Of a DNA stretch of 64,000 nucleotides, positions 48,601-57,929 are shown one piece after another (within the stretch, counting starts at the first letter, position 1; every line of letters starts with the position of its first letter). The notes under the pieces are model-generated. The model was not told the DNA's origin. It saw only the letters and a list, made by a program, of their open reading frames with translations, and did not search any database. A program made the translations under genes and the position numbers. Origin of the DNA: Sinotaia quadrata (lineage: Eukaryota > Mollusca > Gastropoda > Architaenioglossa > Viviparidae); the NCBI GenBank assembly GCA_028829895.1, contig CM054179.1, positions 57,978,391-58,042,390 of the forward strand, written 5' to 3'.

Positions 48601-51222
48601 TTTCATCAGATCTACATATATCATACAATGTTGGTACATGCATTACAAATGGCTATTACAATGTCCCAAGGGAAGCAATATTAAACTATTAAATAATGTA
48701 TATTTACAGAGGAGTAGTCTCCCTTTTTACAACAGTCCCAAGGTCTTGCTAGCTAGTTATACTAGAAATCTATATGAATAAGATAATAAAATTTAAAAGT
48801 TAAATTCTATGTCTGTTTCATTTATAGTACACAAAATGTATGACCATCAATCAGTAGAAATATCACATGATAAATTTTGAAAGTCCAAATATATTCTATA
48901 ATTAGGGACAATATTTTAATTTTATCTCAGAAATTTTATAAGCTACTTTGCTGAAAAATGGTAGCCGACACTTGATGAAGATAAATATATAATTATAAGC
49001 AATCAAGAAAAGCACCACAAATGTTCTCTAGGAAAATGAGTGAACCATTCTGTGACAGTAAGTACAACAAAATAAAGTGGTGTAAATCTAATTATTTTAT
49101 ATGTCCAGGACTTTGATGCCCCATTTTAAAAAAATTATAAAAATGCTGATGTTAAACTTAAAGTAAACTTAAAGGAGTGAAATACATAAAATGCATTATT
49201 TTCTGTTGTAACAAAGAAACTAAACTGAAGATGTTTACCAGACAAAACTATTTTTTAAATAAGCAACATAATTATCTATTTACAATGAATAAATTTTCTT
49301 GATTAACCTAATAATTAAATTAATTTGGATACATGTTTTAAAACAGATTGTAAAACTATAACTTTGCCATTTTCAATTTGAAACAAATCTGTATTACAAG
49401 TAATTACAAAATAAACAATGACAAATATAGTATGCTCTCACATTAATTCTGAATATACAGAATATAAATGCATGATATTTCAATGCTTTTTAGTTTATTT
49501 TCAAGAAAATCAATCAAATGGACTCACCCTATGTGATACACTCATCCCAGAGAGTCACTCTTATAGTCATACATAACCATAAACTAATGATAAAGCACTT
49601 TCATCTTTCCATCACATTGAATACTAACATACACTCATCCCAGAGAGTGACTCTTATAGTCATACATGACCATAAACTAATGACAAAGCACTTTCATCTT
49701 TCCATCACATTGAATACTAACATACACTCATCCCAGAGAGTGACTCTTATACTGTTATAGTCATACATGACCATAAACTAATGATAAAGCACTTTCATCT
49801 TTCCATCACATTGAATACTAACATACACTCACCCCAGAGAGTGACTGTTATAGTCATACATGACCATAAACTAATGATAAAGCACTTTCATCTTTCCATC
49901 ACATTGAATACTAACATACACTCATCCCAGAGAGTGACTCTTATACTGTTATAGTCATACATGACCATAAACTAATGACAAAGCACTTTCATCTTTCCAT
50001 CACATTGAATACTAACATTTGAATATTTAAACCTTTCAACATAAAATGACTGAGAGCTGCAAACCTTAATCTGTATTAATCACAATAGTAACATTACTCA
50101 TTAGCCTTTCAAGATGGAAAAAGGTGTTATGCCTCAAAATGGTTCACTGGATATAATAGGCAGCTGGTAAACAATTTAGAAACTTTTTATAGGGCAGTTT
50201 GACACATAACCCTCCAAAAAAAAGTTCACAATAATTATCATAAATGTATACCCTTTTATAAAAACTTCTTCATTCACATTCTTGTTTCAAAATAACAGTA
50301 CATTTAGGTGGTTGCAATAAGTTTTCTTCCTCTCTAAAGCTTGTGTTGGCCTTTCATCTTTAGGACATTCTTGACCCTGGATAGCTCTGGAGGGTCTTTG
50401 GTTTCCCTTACTAGCATAAGCTGGGGCCTTGACCACCAACAGACCACTCAATACTGAAGCCCTCTACACCTCCCCAAATGTGGGGGTGGGGGTGGCATTT
50501 CACTCAGATAATGTATGACTTCGGTTAGCATGTTTTTAGTGCTTGATAAATTTGCTAAATGGGATTGGAAAATATACATAAGTGATTAAGCTAAAATTTT
50601 ATATTACTGTTGTATCAATGTATGCATATATTTATCTTTAGTTTATCATTTAAAAAAATAATGCAACAATATTTAGGCTTAATAAAATAAATTTTAACAT
50701 AAATAAACTTCAGTTTTCCACACACACACTTTAATATTAAATCATGTTATTTTATCTAACATAAATTCTACACGAAAACAACATCTTGGAAAAAAAATCC
50801 CCCGGGTTAATGATAATAATGACTGAAAATGTAACACTAACTTAATATCAAAATCGATACAGCTAGACATCTGGTAATTGGTGTAATTTTTAACAATCAA
50901 ATGAAAACACCATCTGATTCTGAGTAAATGCTTTCTTTAAAAACCAGTTTTATTTTTTTTGATTTGTTGTGTCACATTTGAAAAATTTTGAGTTACTTAC
51001 AATATGATAGCACTTGTCTAGTGGAGACAAATCTTCCAGAGTTGACGCGAGGTCAAGAAATTTATCATCTGAGGACAACACCTCGAATCTAGCTATGGGT
51101 TCCTTCGCGTCGCTTATCTTTGTTGTAGACTCTTTTGCAAAGAGCCATTCAAACATACAAAAGATTTTCCCAGGTAGTATCAAAGAGAGTACTAAAAAGG
51201 GTAAAATATGTGCGCTGTGCAT
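27490..51222 (-). CDS. bmb: Brambleberry (Kar5/GEX1-family nuclear fusion protein), 11 exons, 608 aa
   Basis: Exons: 51222-51001, 47194-47066, 44463-44278, 42783-42561, 41612-41496, 40972-40793, 37050-36844, 33568-33398, 31128-30971, 28256-28141, 27607-27490. They total 1827 nt, and every junction has matching phase and GT-AG. Residues 1-22 look like a signal peptide. The family's cysteine-rich region follows, with Cys 71, 83, 101, 103, 113, 122 and 145 and family-like segments LSPLDKCYH, SEEELGKL, NCQCEVENRP and TWNSYQIVGNRAR. A coiled-coil region spans about 165-350, and three hydrophobic segments lie near 359-379, 385-402 and 411-434. The tail is S/T-rich and ends in a small Cys/His motif (RC, CR, SDYCRRH). 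In fish, Brambleberry is needed for karyomere fusion in early embryos; the yeast, plant and protist relatives Kar5 and GEX1 act in nuclear envelope fusion. Family assignment is strong, from remembered conservation. Confidence 0.9.
28141..28256 (-). CDS. bmb: bmb exon 10 (S/R-rich tail)
   Basis: Acceptor TTTATTCAACAG, donor CACG/GTTAGT, entry phase 0, exit phase 2. It encodes DLIRVRQTLLSQVAQGTALS and SSRASTPSQDSVSNFS. The exit phase puts the last exon in the frame that gives a Cys/His motif. Confidence 0.75.
28350..29302 (+). mobile_element. hAT (Ac-type) element, internally deleted, with BED zinc finger
   Basis: 953 bp, with perfect 8-bp duplications ATCACAAG at 28342-28349 and 29303-29310. 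The terminal inverted repeats begin TAGGGCTCTGATCG and TAGGGCTCCGATCG. Plus-strand coding remnants include SLWKHFGFKSNDG, an in-frame TGA at 28908-28910, then a BED finger with two Cys and two His (YCTVMGCKHPE, NMSRHLSQYHP). The catalytic part is missing. It sits in bmb intron 9, opposite to the gene. Confidence 0.85.
28821..29207 (+). pseudogene. BED-finger N-terminus of hAT transposase, interrupted by a stop
   Basis: Reading from MDNSYSYVLLAKAKNASLW at 28821 continues through a TGA into the BED zinc finger and to about 29207. The domain matches Ac/ZBED-type transposases. No DDE core follows before the element's 3' end. Confidence 0.65.
30800..30970. repeat. About 65-bp repeat x 3 starting at the bmb exon 9 donor
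   Basis: Minus strand: each unit starts with GT, then TTAGATTGCA or TAGATTGCAC a few bases on, then AATAAGAATCAAAT. The real donor (CAG/GTATTG) is at 30970, the next copy (CTG/GTAATT) at 30905, and a third, weaker one near 30817. Confidence 0.75.
30971..31128 (-). CDS. bmb: bmb exon 9 (S/T-rich tail)
   Basis: Acceptor TTTCTTTCAG, donor CTCAG/GTATTG, entry phase 1, exit phase 0. It encodes a low-complexity hydrophilic stretch (LSTRTTPSTSHDHHDIRE). Support comes from phase agreement on both sides and splice consensus, not recognised homology. Confidence 0.7.
32583..32758. mobile_element. Possible hAT-like fragment inside a short repeat
   Basis: GGGTCACCAACCTTTTTGAT at the left edge resembles hAT termini. 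The flanking sequence (GTCAGAATCTAACCACCTGG) is a local tandem repeat present on both sides, so it looks inserted into that repeat. The exact ends are unclear. Confidence 0.35.
33398..33568 (-). CDS. bmb: bmb exon 8 (end of third membrane segment)
   Basis: Acceptor CTACCTCTACAG, donor ACTT/GTGAGT, phase 1 in and out. It begins HWILQCVAAVVRHRKKG, which completes the hydrophobic segment of exon 7 and is capped by basic residues. It continues with SSEELSPLSRQEMSNLLVTL. A 39-bp minisatellite lies about 70 bp upstream. Confidence 0.8.
33637..34276. repeat. Minisatellite, about 38-42 bp x 16, in bmb intron 7
   Basis: Unit AATGTAGCAAACAAATGAAA then a TA run of variable length and AAATAAC. It opens minus-strand frames up to 250 codons in several registers (repeating HLFATFVIYIY); these are by-products of the repeat. 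Confidence 0.95.
34277..36843. other. bmb intron 7 remainder, unexplained moderate-complexity stretch
   Basis: 34750-36175 is less AT-rich than its surroundings and has short plus-strand frames (35578-35868, 35873-36175). An acidic reading SDSEDEFDNEPF near 35150 hints at a decayed transposase, but no domain or terminal repeats could be assigned. Confidence 0.3.
36844..37050 (-). CDS. bmb: bmb exon 7 (membrane segments)
   Basis: Acceptor with a T8 tract then GCAG, donor CTGG/GTGAGC, phase 1 in and out. It encodes YKLEVLQCCVLHVAYLLL, a second segment VILMAVVVANMAAQ and the start of a third, LTAFMMFVLL. A 756-bp hAT insertion lies 208 bp upstream in the intron. Confidence 0.85.
37258..38013. 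mobile_element. Non-autonomous hAT element (756 bp) in bmb intron 6
   Basis: Perfect 8-bp duplications CTCTAAAT at 37250-37257 and 38014-38021. The terminal inverted repeats are CAGTGGTGCACAAACT and, reversed, CAGTGTGCACAAACTCCGGC. The interior has short open frames but no transposase domain that I recognise. Confidence 0.8.
38520..38790. repeat. Minisatellite, about 63 bp x 4
   Basis: Unit core AGATCTAGCATGGATAAAAT then ACTATAGTGTGCTAAACATG and CTCAAATTTGCAAA, well diverged. In bmb intron 6. Confidence 0.8.
39105..39275. repeat. Short tandem repeat, 18 bp x about 9
   Basis: Unit CTGTATACTGTACACAAAT. An 18-bp unit keeps all three plus-strand frames open, giving Tyr/Thr/Cys-rich readings that are not genes. 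Confidence 0.9.
39720..39972 (-). mobile_element. Possible pogo/Tigger-type fragment beside the MITE
   Basis: The minus strand reads ATTGGACCCACTTATCTCGA next to a TA, then repeated TCGA-containing stretches, as in pogo/Tigger termini. The second end was not found, so this may be truncated. Confidence 0.35.
39981..40194. mobile_element. hAT-like MITE (214 bp)
   Basis: Ends are CAGGGGCGCACAAAC and, reversed, CAGGGGTGAACAAAC, typical of small hAT MITEs. Flanks are AT repeats (TATATAAT and ATATATAT), so the target duplication is imperfect or hidden. It sits in bmb intron 6. Confidence 0.6.
40200..40560. repeat. Minisatellite, about 73 bp x 5
   Basis: Unit core TATGTTCATCCTACAAGAAC then ATTTTGCTATGCAACTAATG and TCTATTTGTGTTCATAC. 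It begins next to the hAT-like MITE. Confidence 0.85.
40793..40972 (-). CDS. bmb: bmb exon 6 (coiled coil before membrane segments)
   Basis: Acceptor GTTTTAAAG, donor GCAG/GTAAAA, phase 1 in and out. It encodes LLSHHTTLQRQQQEVFGNL, NATVFHITASVSNLQIYL and RIAWITQLLGGA. Confidence 0.85.
41100..41240. repeat. Minisatellite, about 60 bp x 2-3
   Basis: Unit core AGATTTGTAAAGAAATGAAT in bmb intron 5, next to but distinct from the donor-bearing array at 41270-41495. Confidence 0.7.
41270..41495. repeat. About 60-bp x 4 repeat starting at the bmb exon 5 donor
   Basis: On the minus strand the real donor TTAG/GTGAGA (41495) is followed at 57-64 bp steps by TTAG/GTAAAT (about 41438), TTAG/GTAAAT (about 41374) and TTAG/ATAAAT (about 41312). 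Between them sit shared segments such as CATGAGATCAG and TTATAATC. Confidence 0.8.
41496..41612 (-). CDS. bmb: bmb exon 5 (coiled coil)
   Basis: Acceptor TGTATTACAG, donor TTAG/GTGAGA, phase 1 in and out. It encodes ITSELIKKQGLAQQ and LRDLKNIQSQAAEALARL. Three copies of the donor lie downstream in a repeat of about 60 bp. Confidence 0.85.
42260..42520. repeat. Dispersed repeat copy 2 (about 260 bp)
   Basis: Partner of 7935-8200, with the same landmarks in the same order and similar divergence along its length. It lies in bmb intron 4, just downstream of the exon 4 donor. The shared ends suggest an old mobile element without visible coding sequence. Confidence 0.65.
42561..42783 (-). CDS. bmb: bmb exon 4 (coiled coil)
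   Basis: 74 codons plus one base, acceptor TTTCATTTAG, donor GTGAGT. It encodes a Q/E/L-rich helix (NGQEQLQSMTVETIRGLF onward) typical of the family's central coiled coil. Confidence 0.9.
43728..43790. mobile_element. Lone hAT-like terminal sequence
   Basis: CAGTGGTTCTCAACTTTTCT near 43730 matches the well-known start of SPIN/Charlie-like hAT elements. No matching second end was found before 44280, so this is a fragment or a decayed copy in bmb intron 3. Confidence 0.4.
44278..44463 (-). CDS. bmb: bmb exon 3 (end of cysteine-rich domain)
   Basis: 62 codons, acceptor TTCTTTTAG, donor GTGAGT, phase 0 at both ends. It encodes LSECTKDMDGVTWNSYQIVG, NRARAMCYATQQ and the start of the helical region. 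Its first 27 bases and the adjoining acceptor are tandemly duplicated upstream. Confidence 0.9.
44437..44592. repeat. 78-bp tandem duplication over the bmb exon 3 acceptor
   Basis: 44437-44514 is repeated at 44515-44592 with few differences. Each copy holds 27 bases of exon 3 start plus TTTCTTTTAG acceptor sequence. If the outer acceptor were used, the 26 extra codons would end in TAG, just before the true exon. Confidence 0.9.
45590..45880. repeat. Direct repeat, about 90 bp x 3
   Basis: Unit core TGACTTCCCTGTGGTCTGTT then CCCTAGTTTCAGAT and AGCACAAAACA, diverged copies, in bmb intron 2. Confidence 0.75.
47066..47194 (-). CDS. bmb: bmb exon 2 (cysteine-rich domain)
   Basis: 43 codons, acceptor TTTCTGCAG, donor GTAAGG, phase 0 at both ends. 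It encodes RCGELSEEELGKL, LLNCQCEVENRP and FTCTKDM, the core of the conserved cysteine-rich region. Confidence 0.9.
47195..49526. other. bmb intron 1, unremarkable part
   Basis: AT-rich sequence with no exon, transposon end or array that I could support. Confidence 0.5.
49527..50020. repeat. Minisatellite, about 92 bp x 5
   Basis: Unit core CATACACTCATCCCAGAGAG then TGACTCTTATAGTCATACAT and AAAGCACTTTCATCTTTCC. Two copies carry an extra ACTGTTATAG. In bmb intron 1. Confidence 0.9.
51001..51222 (-). CDS. bmb: bmb exon 1 (start, signal peptide)
   Basis: 74 codons from MHSAHILPFLVLSLILPG to LSPLDKCYHI, then a GTAAGT donor at phase 0. The hydrophobic N-terminus suits ER and nuclear-envelope targeting. 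A second in-frame ATG lies at residue 23, after the hydrophobic stretch; the first is chosen because it supplies the signal peptide. Confidence 0.85.
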
Positions 51223-52439
51223 TTCAAAACATTAGAGTCGGATGTACTTTACTGCACAAGCTTTTCAAAGCCTCCTCGCTGAATGGTTTTCTGATAAACG
51301 ATTGGTCTAAACAGAGGGAGTACGTGTTATATCTTACGAAAATTATAACTTTTAGAGTATATGCGTTTACAACTTAATCAGTAAACACAGAGAGATTACA
51401 AGAAAACGAAGACCTTCATTCAACAGGCATTTAGGGAAACATAATTCATAATGCTACAAATAGTATAGTTTGCATTTTGCAAACAAATAATAAAATATGA
51501 ACATAAATAAAGGGAACTTTGAGACTTTATTGCTTGGATGTATAGTTGCTTCCCTTGAAGCAATACCTACTCACTAAGTTCCTATGCAGCGCTAATACCT
51601 AGAACTTTCTGCGAATAGGGACGAAAGATCACTAGACACATTTTGACCAGCACTTTTAGTATTCCAAACGAGAATTTAAAAAAATTTTTTTTTTTACTAG
51701 CCTTATCCCAATGAATTTAACATATCCTATTATGCGCAATATTAGTGTGCTAATTATGCTCATCAGACTTTAATTCTGACTAATGCTACTTTCCATTATT
51801 TTAATTCAATTTAAGTTATATTTTCAGGCTACCATGCACAGCATATTTTGTAATTTAATATCAGATAAATTTACTATTATTATCGTCAATATCGTTCATG
51901 CAAACATCAAAGCTGTGCTAAATGATTTGGTACTTGATTTTTATCCATTGAAATTGGAACATCTTTCTTCATATTCTCTTGTGAGCATGTTTGTTTTCAT
52001 TCATTACGAGTCTCTGATTTTGTCTCTGTAAGATCTTCGAGATAGGAATGTGCTTAATACCTCAGCCACATGAAGACTTAGGCAACTGAAAAAACAGATA
52101 AAATACACGAACGTACATAGGGTATCAGAATCACAGAGAGAAACATACAAATTATTTTATTAAAAACAAGAAGTAAAAACCAATATTTGAAGATTCAGAC
52201 AAATCCTCATATCAAAACTAATTAGTGCTAACAAAATACAGGCAATTCAATACTATTACTTACTTGAAATCAGCTACATAATGGGTGTTATAGATTGGAC
52301 AGCAAATAGATCAATGAACTAAATAGCAAAACCAGAAAACTGTTAACAGTGCACAAAGTATTGCATCCGAAAGCAGCCTAGGCAGAAGAGAACTCAGAAA
52401 AATCAAGACACTATTGGAAGAGAGATCATTTGCCTTGCC

Positions 52440-52760
52440 ATGTACTAAACATTAATTAAGTGGATCGTATGAATTACAGCAAACAAAGATGAACCACTGA
52501 CAGAATCAGTTTACTTAAGAGGATTGTATGAATTACAGCAAACAAAGATGAACCACTGACAGAATCAGTTTACCTAAGAGGATTGTATGAATTACAGCAA
52601 ACAAAGATGAACCACTGACAGAATCAGTTTCCTAAGAGGATTGTATGAATTACAGCAAACAAAGATGAACCACTGACAGAATCAGTTTACCTAAGAGGAT
52701 TGTATGAATTACAGCAAGTACATGTGTGAACTACTGACAAAAACAGTTTAACACTGGATT
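52440..52760. repeat. Minisatellite, about 58 bp x 5
   Basis: Unit GGATTGTATGAATTACAGCA then AACAAAGATGAACCACTGAC and AGAATCAGTTTACC. Diverged copies continue to about 52850. Confidence 0.9.
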
Positions 52761-53014
52761 ATATGAGCATCAGCAAACAGACAAAGATGAGCCACTGATA
52801 AAAACAGTTAAACTAAATGGATTGTAAGAACTACCTCAAACAGACAAAGGATCATGGAAAAAGACAACAAATTAACACCAGCAAATAAGTGGAGTCAGAT
52901 ACCCCTCCAGGAAGAGGAGACAAGTCAGACAATGAATATGCAGATGACTGAGAGGGACGGGTTTTAAAACTGAAACAGACATACAAATCAGTACTGCACA
53001 AGATCAAGAAGTAG

Positions 53015-53450
53015 GCACAAAGAAATGGCAATGCATCAGAAGGCACAAAGAGGTGGCAATACATCAGAATGCACAAAGAAGTGGCAATACATCAGAAGGC
53101 ACAAAGAAGTGGCAATACATCAGAAGACACAAGAAAGTGGTGATACATCAGAAGGCACAAAGAAATGGCAATACATCAGAAGGCGCAAAGAAGTGGCAAT
53201 ACATCAGAAGGCGCAAAGAAGTGGCAATACATCAGAAGGCACAAAGAAGTGGAAATACATCAGAAGGTAAAAGAAGTGGCAATATATCAGAAGGCACAAA
53301 GGAGTGGCAATACATCAGAAGTAACAAAGAAGTGGCAATACATCAGAAGGCACACAACGTAGCAAGATATCAGAAGGCACAAAAAAGTGGTGATACATCA
53401 AAAGACGCAAAGGTGTGGCAATACATCAGAAGCTACAAAGAAATAACAGT
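53015..53450. repeat. Minisatellite, 27 bp x about 15
   Basis: Unit AAGAAGTGGCAATACATCAG then AAGGCAC. The period is a multiple of three, so it opens a 166-codon plus-strand frame, not taken as a gene. Confidence 0.9.
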
Positions 53451-53697
53451 ACATATGACAGTACCAAAAAATATTGACAAAAGTCTACATGGAAAACAGC
53501 AGGATCAAAACACCAGAGAAATAATGGATGCACCAATCAGAAACAAGAAGTAAGAAAACTGACTTTGAAATAAAAACCGATCACATGATTTTCACATGAA
53601 GACAAGACATTGCATCTGCAACAGGTTCAACAGGAAACAACAGTAATCAATGTTGCTTTAGCAAATGACTAGTTAATGTTACTTTAGCAAATAACAG

Positions 53698-54090
53698 TGT
53701 TACAATTACTGCTACCATGCCAGATCTGTGCTACAATTATTACTACCATTCCAGATCTGTGCTACAATTATTACTACCATTCCAGATCTGTGCTACAATT
53801 ATTACTACCATTCCAGATCTGTGCTACAATTACTACTACCATTCCAGATCTGTGCTACAATTACTACTACCATTCCAGATCTGTGCTACAATTACTACTA
53901 CCATTCCAGATCTGTGCTACAATTACTACTACCATTCCAGATCTGTGCTACAATTATTGCTACCATTCCAGATCTATGCTACAATTACTACTACCATTCC
54001 AGATCTGTGCTACAATTATTGCTACCATTCCAGATCTGTTCTAAAATTATTGCTATCATTCCAGCCCTGTGCTACAATTATTGCTACCAT
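53698..54090. repeat. Minisatellite, 31 bp x about 13
   Basis: Unit CAGATCTGTGCTACAATTAT then TACTACCATTC. It contains BglII-like AGATCT in each copy and opens frames in three registers. Confidence 0.95.
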
Positions 54091-54548
54091 TGTCCACAGA
54101 CCTGTTATTTTATATCTAAAATTCACACACATTAATAATTATTCTACTAGAAGGTTATTTACCTTCAACAAACAGCGCAAAGCATAGACAAATGAGGCAG
54201 GAAATAGTTTACTTAGCACCTTGGTGCAAGTATCACAATCACATTGTCTAACCAGTTGATTGATCTTTTAACAACACACGAGGACTACATGTGGGCTACT
54301 TACTATGTACAATAGCAGAGACAGTAGGCTAACTCACAAGGTAGAAAATAAGACAGACATAAAATGTACAGCAACAAATAGAATGATACGGGAAATAGAC
54401 ATACACACATTGTAGAACACTATATAGCATATTCACGATAGGACACAATACAGACAGTAAGGTAACATAAAACACACATTGTAGACCACTATATAGCTTA
54501 CTCATGATAGGATACAATACAGTCCTAGCGATGTAGTACATATCGTAA

Positions 54549-54905
54549 GTATATCTGTATTATACTACAGAGTTAGTACTGTCTGTATTGTACTAAAGAG
54601 TTAGTACTGTCTGTATTGTAGTACAGAGTTAGTACTGTCTGTATTGTACTAAAGAGTTAGTACTGTCTGTATTGTACTAAAGAGTTAGTACTGTCTGTAT
54701 TGTAGTACAGAGTTAGTACTGTCTGTATTGTACTAAAGAGTTAGTACTGTCTGTATTGAAGTACAGCGTGAGTACTGTCTGTATTGCACTATATCGCTTT
54801 GTGACTGGTCATCTTTCTCCAACCCCACGTCTTCAAAGTACTAGTATCGCCTTGTGCCCTGGTCATCTTTCCCCAAACCCACGTCTTCAAAGTACTAGTA
54901 TCACC
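54549..54905. repeat. Two minisatellites: 29 bp x 8 and about 54 bp x 2
   Basis: 54549-54790: unit GTACTGTCTGTATTGTACTA then AAGAGTTA, with copies alternating between ACTAAAGA and AGTACAGA forms. 54795-54905: two copies around CCACGTCTTCAAAGTACTAG. Confidence 0.85.
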
Positions 54906-55303
54906 GATGCCGTTAGTGGAAAAGCTGATTTGTCTTCTCTGTGTTGGACATTGGTTGATGCAATCTATTTTGTTCATTTGTCTGCCTCTGTCCAGCAATA
55001 GACGAGCTTTTGATCAACTTGAATCAAATTGAATCGTCTTTAACAGATGAGCAATAGATCAACTGAAGAACAGTCTGTAAATACCGTGAATAAAAATAAT
55101 TGAATGATGACGAGTTTCTTAGAATAACAATAATAATTTCTTTATGAAATATTGATTAATAATCTTAATCTCTCTCTATTCCTTATGATACTTTTCCTCA
55201 TGTTTTGCGTGTTATTTGTGATTATTTTTGTATATGCTTCTACCGTGATGATTTTTGGTTGTACACTTTGTAGCCACCTTTATTTTGTTTGATTGTTTTT
55301 TAG

Positions 55304-55461
55304 TCGTACGTCGTGTAGAGGGCTGCCAGGCGTACGTCGTGTATGATAACACATTTGGGCCTATGGAACTGCCGACTGCCGACCCAAGCAATGCTTTCTT
55401 GAAAGTTGTCACGGTCAACAGGGAAAGAACCCTAGGGGTAGGGTGTCTACCTGATGGTTGA
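55304..55461 (+). other. Candidate exon in a GC-richer island, unidentified
   Basis: Preceded by GATTGTTTTTTAG, a good acceptor. The open frame reads VRRVEGCQAYVVYDNTFG, PMELPTADPSNAFLKVV, TVNRERTLGVGCLPDG, then TGA at 55459-55461. Composition is balanced and non-repetitive, unlike the minisatellites on both sides. No family was recognised. It could be a last exon of an unseen plus-strand gene, or chance. Confidence 0.3.
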
Positions 55462-55479
55462 CAAATGCCAGCAGGAATG

Positions 55480-56230
55480 GATGGGTGTTAGAGTGAGATT
55501 ATAACAGCTAGCTGACTGAGGTGGGCAATGTTAGAGTGAGATTATAACAGCTAGCTGGCTGAGGTGGGCAATGTTAGAGTGAGACTTTGACAGCTAGCTA
55601 TTGAGGTAGGCAATGTTAGAGTGAGATTATAACAACTAGCTGACTGAGGTGGGCAATGTTAGAGTAAGACTTTGACAGCTAGCTGAGGTAAGCAATATTA
55701 AAGTGAGACTTTGACAGCTTACTTAGGTAGGCAATGTTAGAATGTGACTGACAGCTAGCTTACTAGTAGACAATGAGTGAGACTTTGAGAGCTAGCGGAC
55801 TGAGGTAGGCCTTGTTAAAGTGACACTTTGACAGCTAGCTTTTTATGTGCTTTTATGTAAAATTACTAACAGCTAATAATGTGTGTAGGTAGAGTTTTAT
55901 GTAAAATTACTTACAGCTAGTAAGGTGTGTTGCCTGTGTTTTTTTAATGTAAAATTACTAAACCTGATAATGTGCGTAGCTAGTGTTTTGTAAAATTACT
56001 AACAATTAGTAATATGTGTAGCGAGTGTTATGTAAAATTACTAAAGGTAGTATGTGTGTAGTTAGTGTTACATGTATGTAAAATTACCAACATCTAGTAA
56101 AGTGTGTAGTTAGTGTTTTAAAATTACTAACAGCTAATAATATGTGTAGTTTATTTTTTTAATGTAAAATTACTAACAGCTAATAATGTGTGTAGCTAGT
56201 GTTTTTATGTAAAATTAAGAACACCTAGCA
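55480..56230. repeat. Two adjoining degenerate arrays
   Basis: 55480-55850: about eight units around GGCAATGTTAGAGTGAGA and ACAGCTAGCTGACTGAGG. 55850-56230: about seven units around TGTAAAATTACTAACAGCTA then ATAATGTGTGTAG. Confidence 0.8.
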
Positions 56231-56384
56231 AAATATTTCATTACTGATTTGTAAAACTGCTAATTCCAAGTATCTAGCCATCTTCTTATCAAATGCTAAA
56301 ACCAAGTTAAATATCAAACAATCTTTTTAACAAAATCTTGTAATTAACAAATAATACTCGTACTAATAAATAATACTAATACTC

Positions 56385-56720
56385 ATAAAATACAATAACA
56401 GCCACTCACTAACGGATAATGCTCATACAAGATAAAATAACAGCCACTCACTAACGGATAATGCTCATACAAGAAAAAATTACAGCTACTCACTGACAAA
56501 TAATGCTCATACAAGATAAAATTACAGCTACTCACTGGCAAATATTGCTCATACAAGATAGAATTACAGCTACTCACTGACAGATAATGCTCTTACAAAA
56601 TAGATTTGACAGCTACTCACTGACAGATAATGCTCATACAAGATAGAATGATAGTTACTCACTGACAAATAATAGGCTGCTCATACAAAAAAGAATGATC
56701 ATACAAGATAGAACGACAGC
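56385..56720. repeat. Minisatellite, about 43 bp x 8
   Basis: Unit ACAGCCACTCACTAACGGAT then AATGCTCATACAAGATAAA, diverging to the right. Confidence 0.9.
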
Positions 56721-57594
56721 CGCTCATTGGCAGAAATTCAATACTGAAGCAAGAAAATAGCGCATCTTACACTTAGTCAACGCCTTTTGTAATTTCGACA
56801 GAGTCATTAAACTTAGGAGCAGCAAAAAAGTCTAGAGAAAGAAATTAGTTTACATTCATTCCTTATATTCCACAAAGCCTTTCACTTTTAAAAAATGTAG
56901 TTAATTATGGTGTTGACATTTAAAATGAAAAAATAAAAATCCATTCTCCTCGGGAAAAAATCGAATTTGTGAAATGCGTACCAAAAAAAAAAAATAAGAT
57001 TATGACTAAAATATTAATTTAAAGTAAAAACCTTGATTTAAAACTGGAAAAAAAAGAACTACAATAGAAATATGAAAGAATAATAAAACAGACATTACAA
57101 ACGCACAACTAAAAACATACAAAGTTTTAAAAAGTGACATTTTAAAAATACTTTTACAAAATGACAATCTTTCGAAAACAAATGAAGGATTGCTCAAATT
57201 ATAGTGTGAGTTGGATTTGGTCCTCGTGTGCATCAGGCATAAACCATTTTTACTCTAAGCCATTGCCTTTAAGATGTCACTATAAATACGCACACACGCA
57301 CGCACACACAAACATGATTGTTTCGTACTCCACAATTATCAGTTACATTGTAACTTTTAAGTTAATGATTGTAACTTATAGAATAATGAGTGAATATACT
57401 GTAATTTATGAGTCAATACAATATAGCGCCTAATTTAGCTGCTTACAATGTTGTCACAGAGCAGTCAAAACTCGCGAGAAATACAGTCAGGTATAGTTTA
57501 ACACACATTGCTGTTACATAATAACTCATATTGTGGCCAATTTGATTTTGGAATTGAAGTTTGTAATCCTGTAAAGTGCTGAAAATTCTCATTC

Positions 57595-57860
57595 CACAAG
57601 TAAAAGAGAGAGCCACGATATTTGATAACTGTATTTTCCTGAGGACAAGTGAAAGAGAGAGCCACGATATTTGATAACTATTTACTGAGGACAAATGAAA
57701 GAGAGAGCCACGATATGTAATTTCCTGAGGACAAGTGAATGAGAGAGCCACTATATTTGATAACTATAATTTCCTGAGGACAAGTGAAAGAGAGAGCCAC
57801 GATATTTGACAACTGTAATTTCCTGAGAACAAGTAAATGTGAGAGCTAGGATATTAGATA
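57595..57860. repeat. Minisatellite, about 48 bp x 5
   Basis: Unit GAAAGAGAGAGCCACGATAT then TTGATAACTGTAATTTCCTG and AGGACAAG. Confidence 0.9.
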
Positions 57861-57929
57861 TTTCTGTGTCCTGAGAACTGTGAAGAGCTCTTGTAGTGCA
57901 TAAAGTCGCGATTAGTTGTCTTCTCTTTA

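Larger units (their letters stand above)
51223..55303. other. Intergenic region upstream of bmb, no gene recognised
   Basis: The bmb promoter should lie just above 51222; no clear core-promoter motif was seen. Beyond 52.4 kb the sequence is mostly the arrays listed separately. Confidence 0.45.

Noticed and set aside
53025..53553. Plus-strand frame of 166 codons with HQKAQRSGNTSEG repeats
   Set aside because: The 27-bp tandem unit is a multiple of three, so frames stay open by default. There is no other sign of coding.
53697..54187. Three overlapping plus-strand frames of 115-156 codons
   Set aside because: The 31-bp minisatellite is read in three registers, and the same sequence cycles through each frame.
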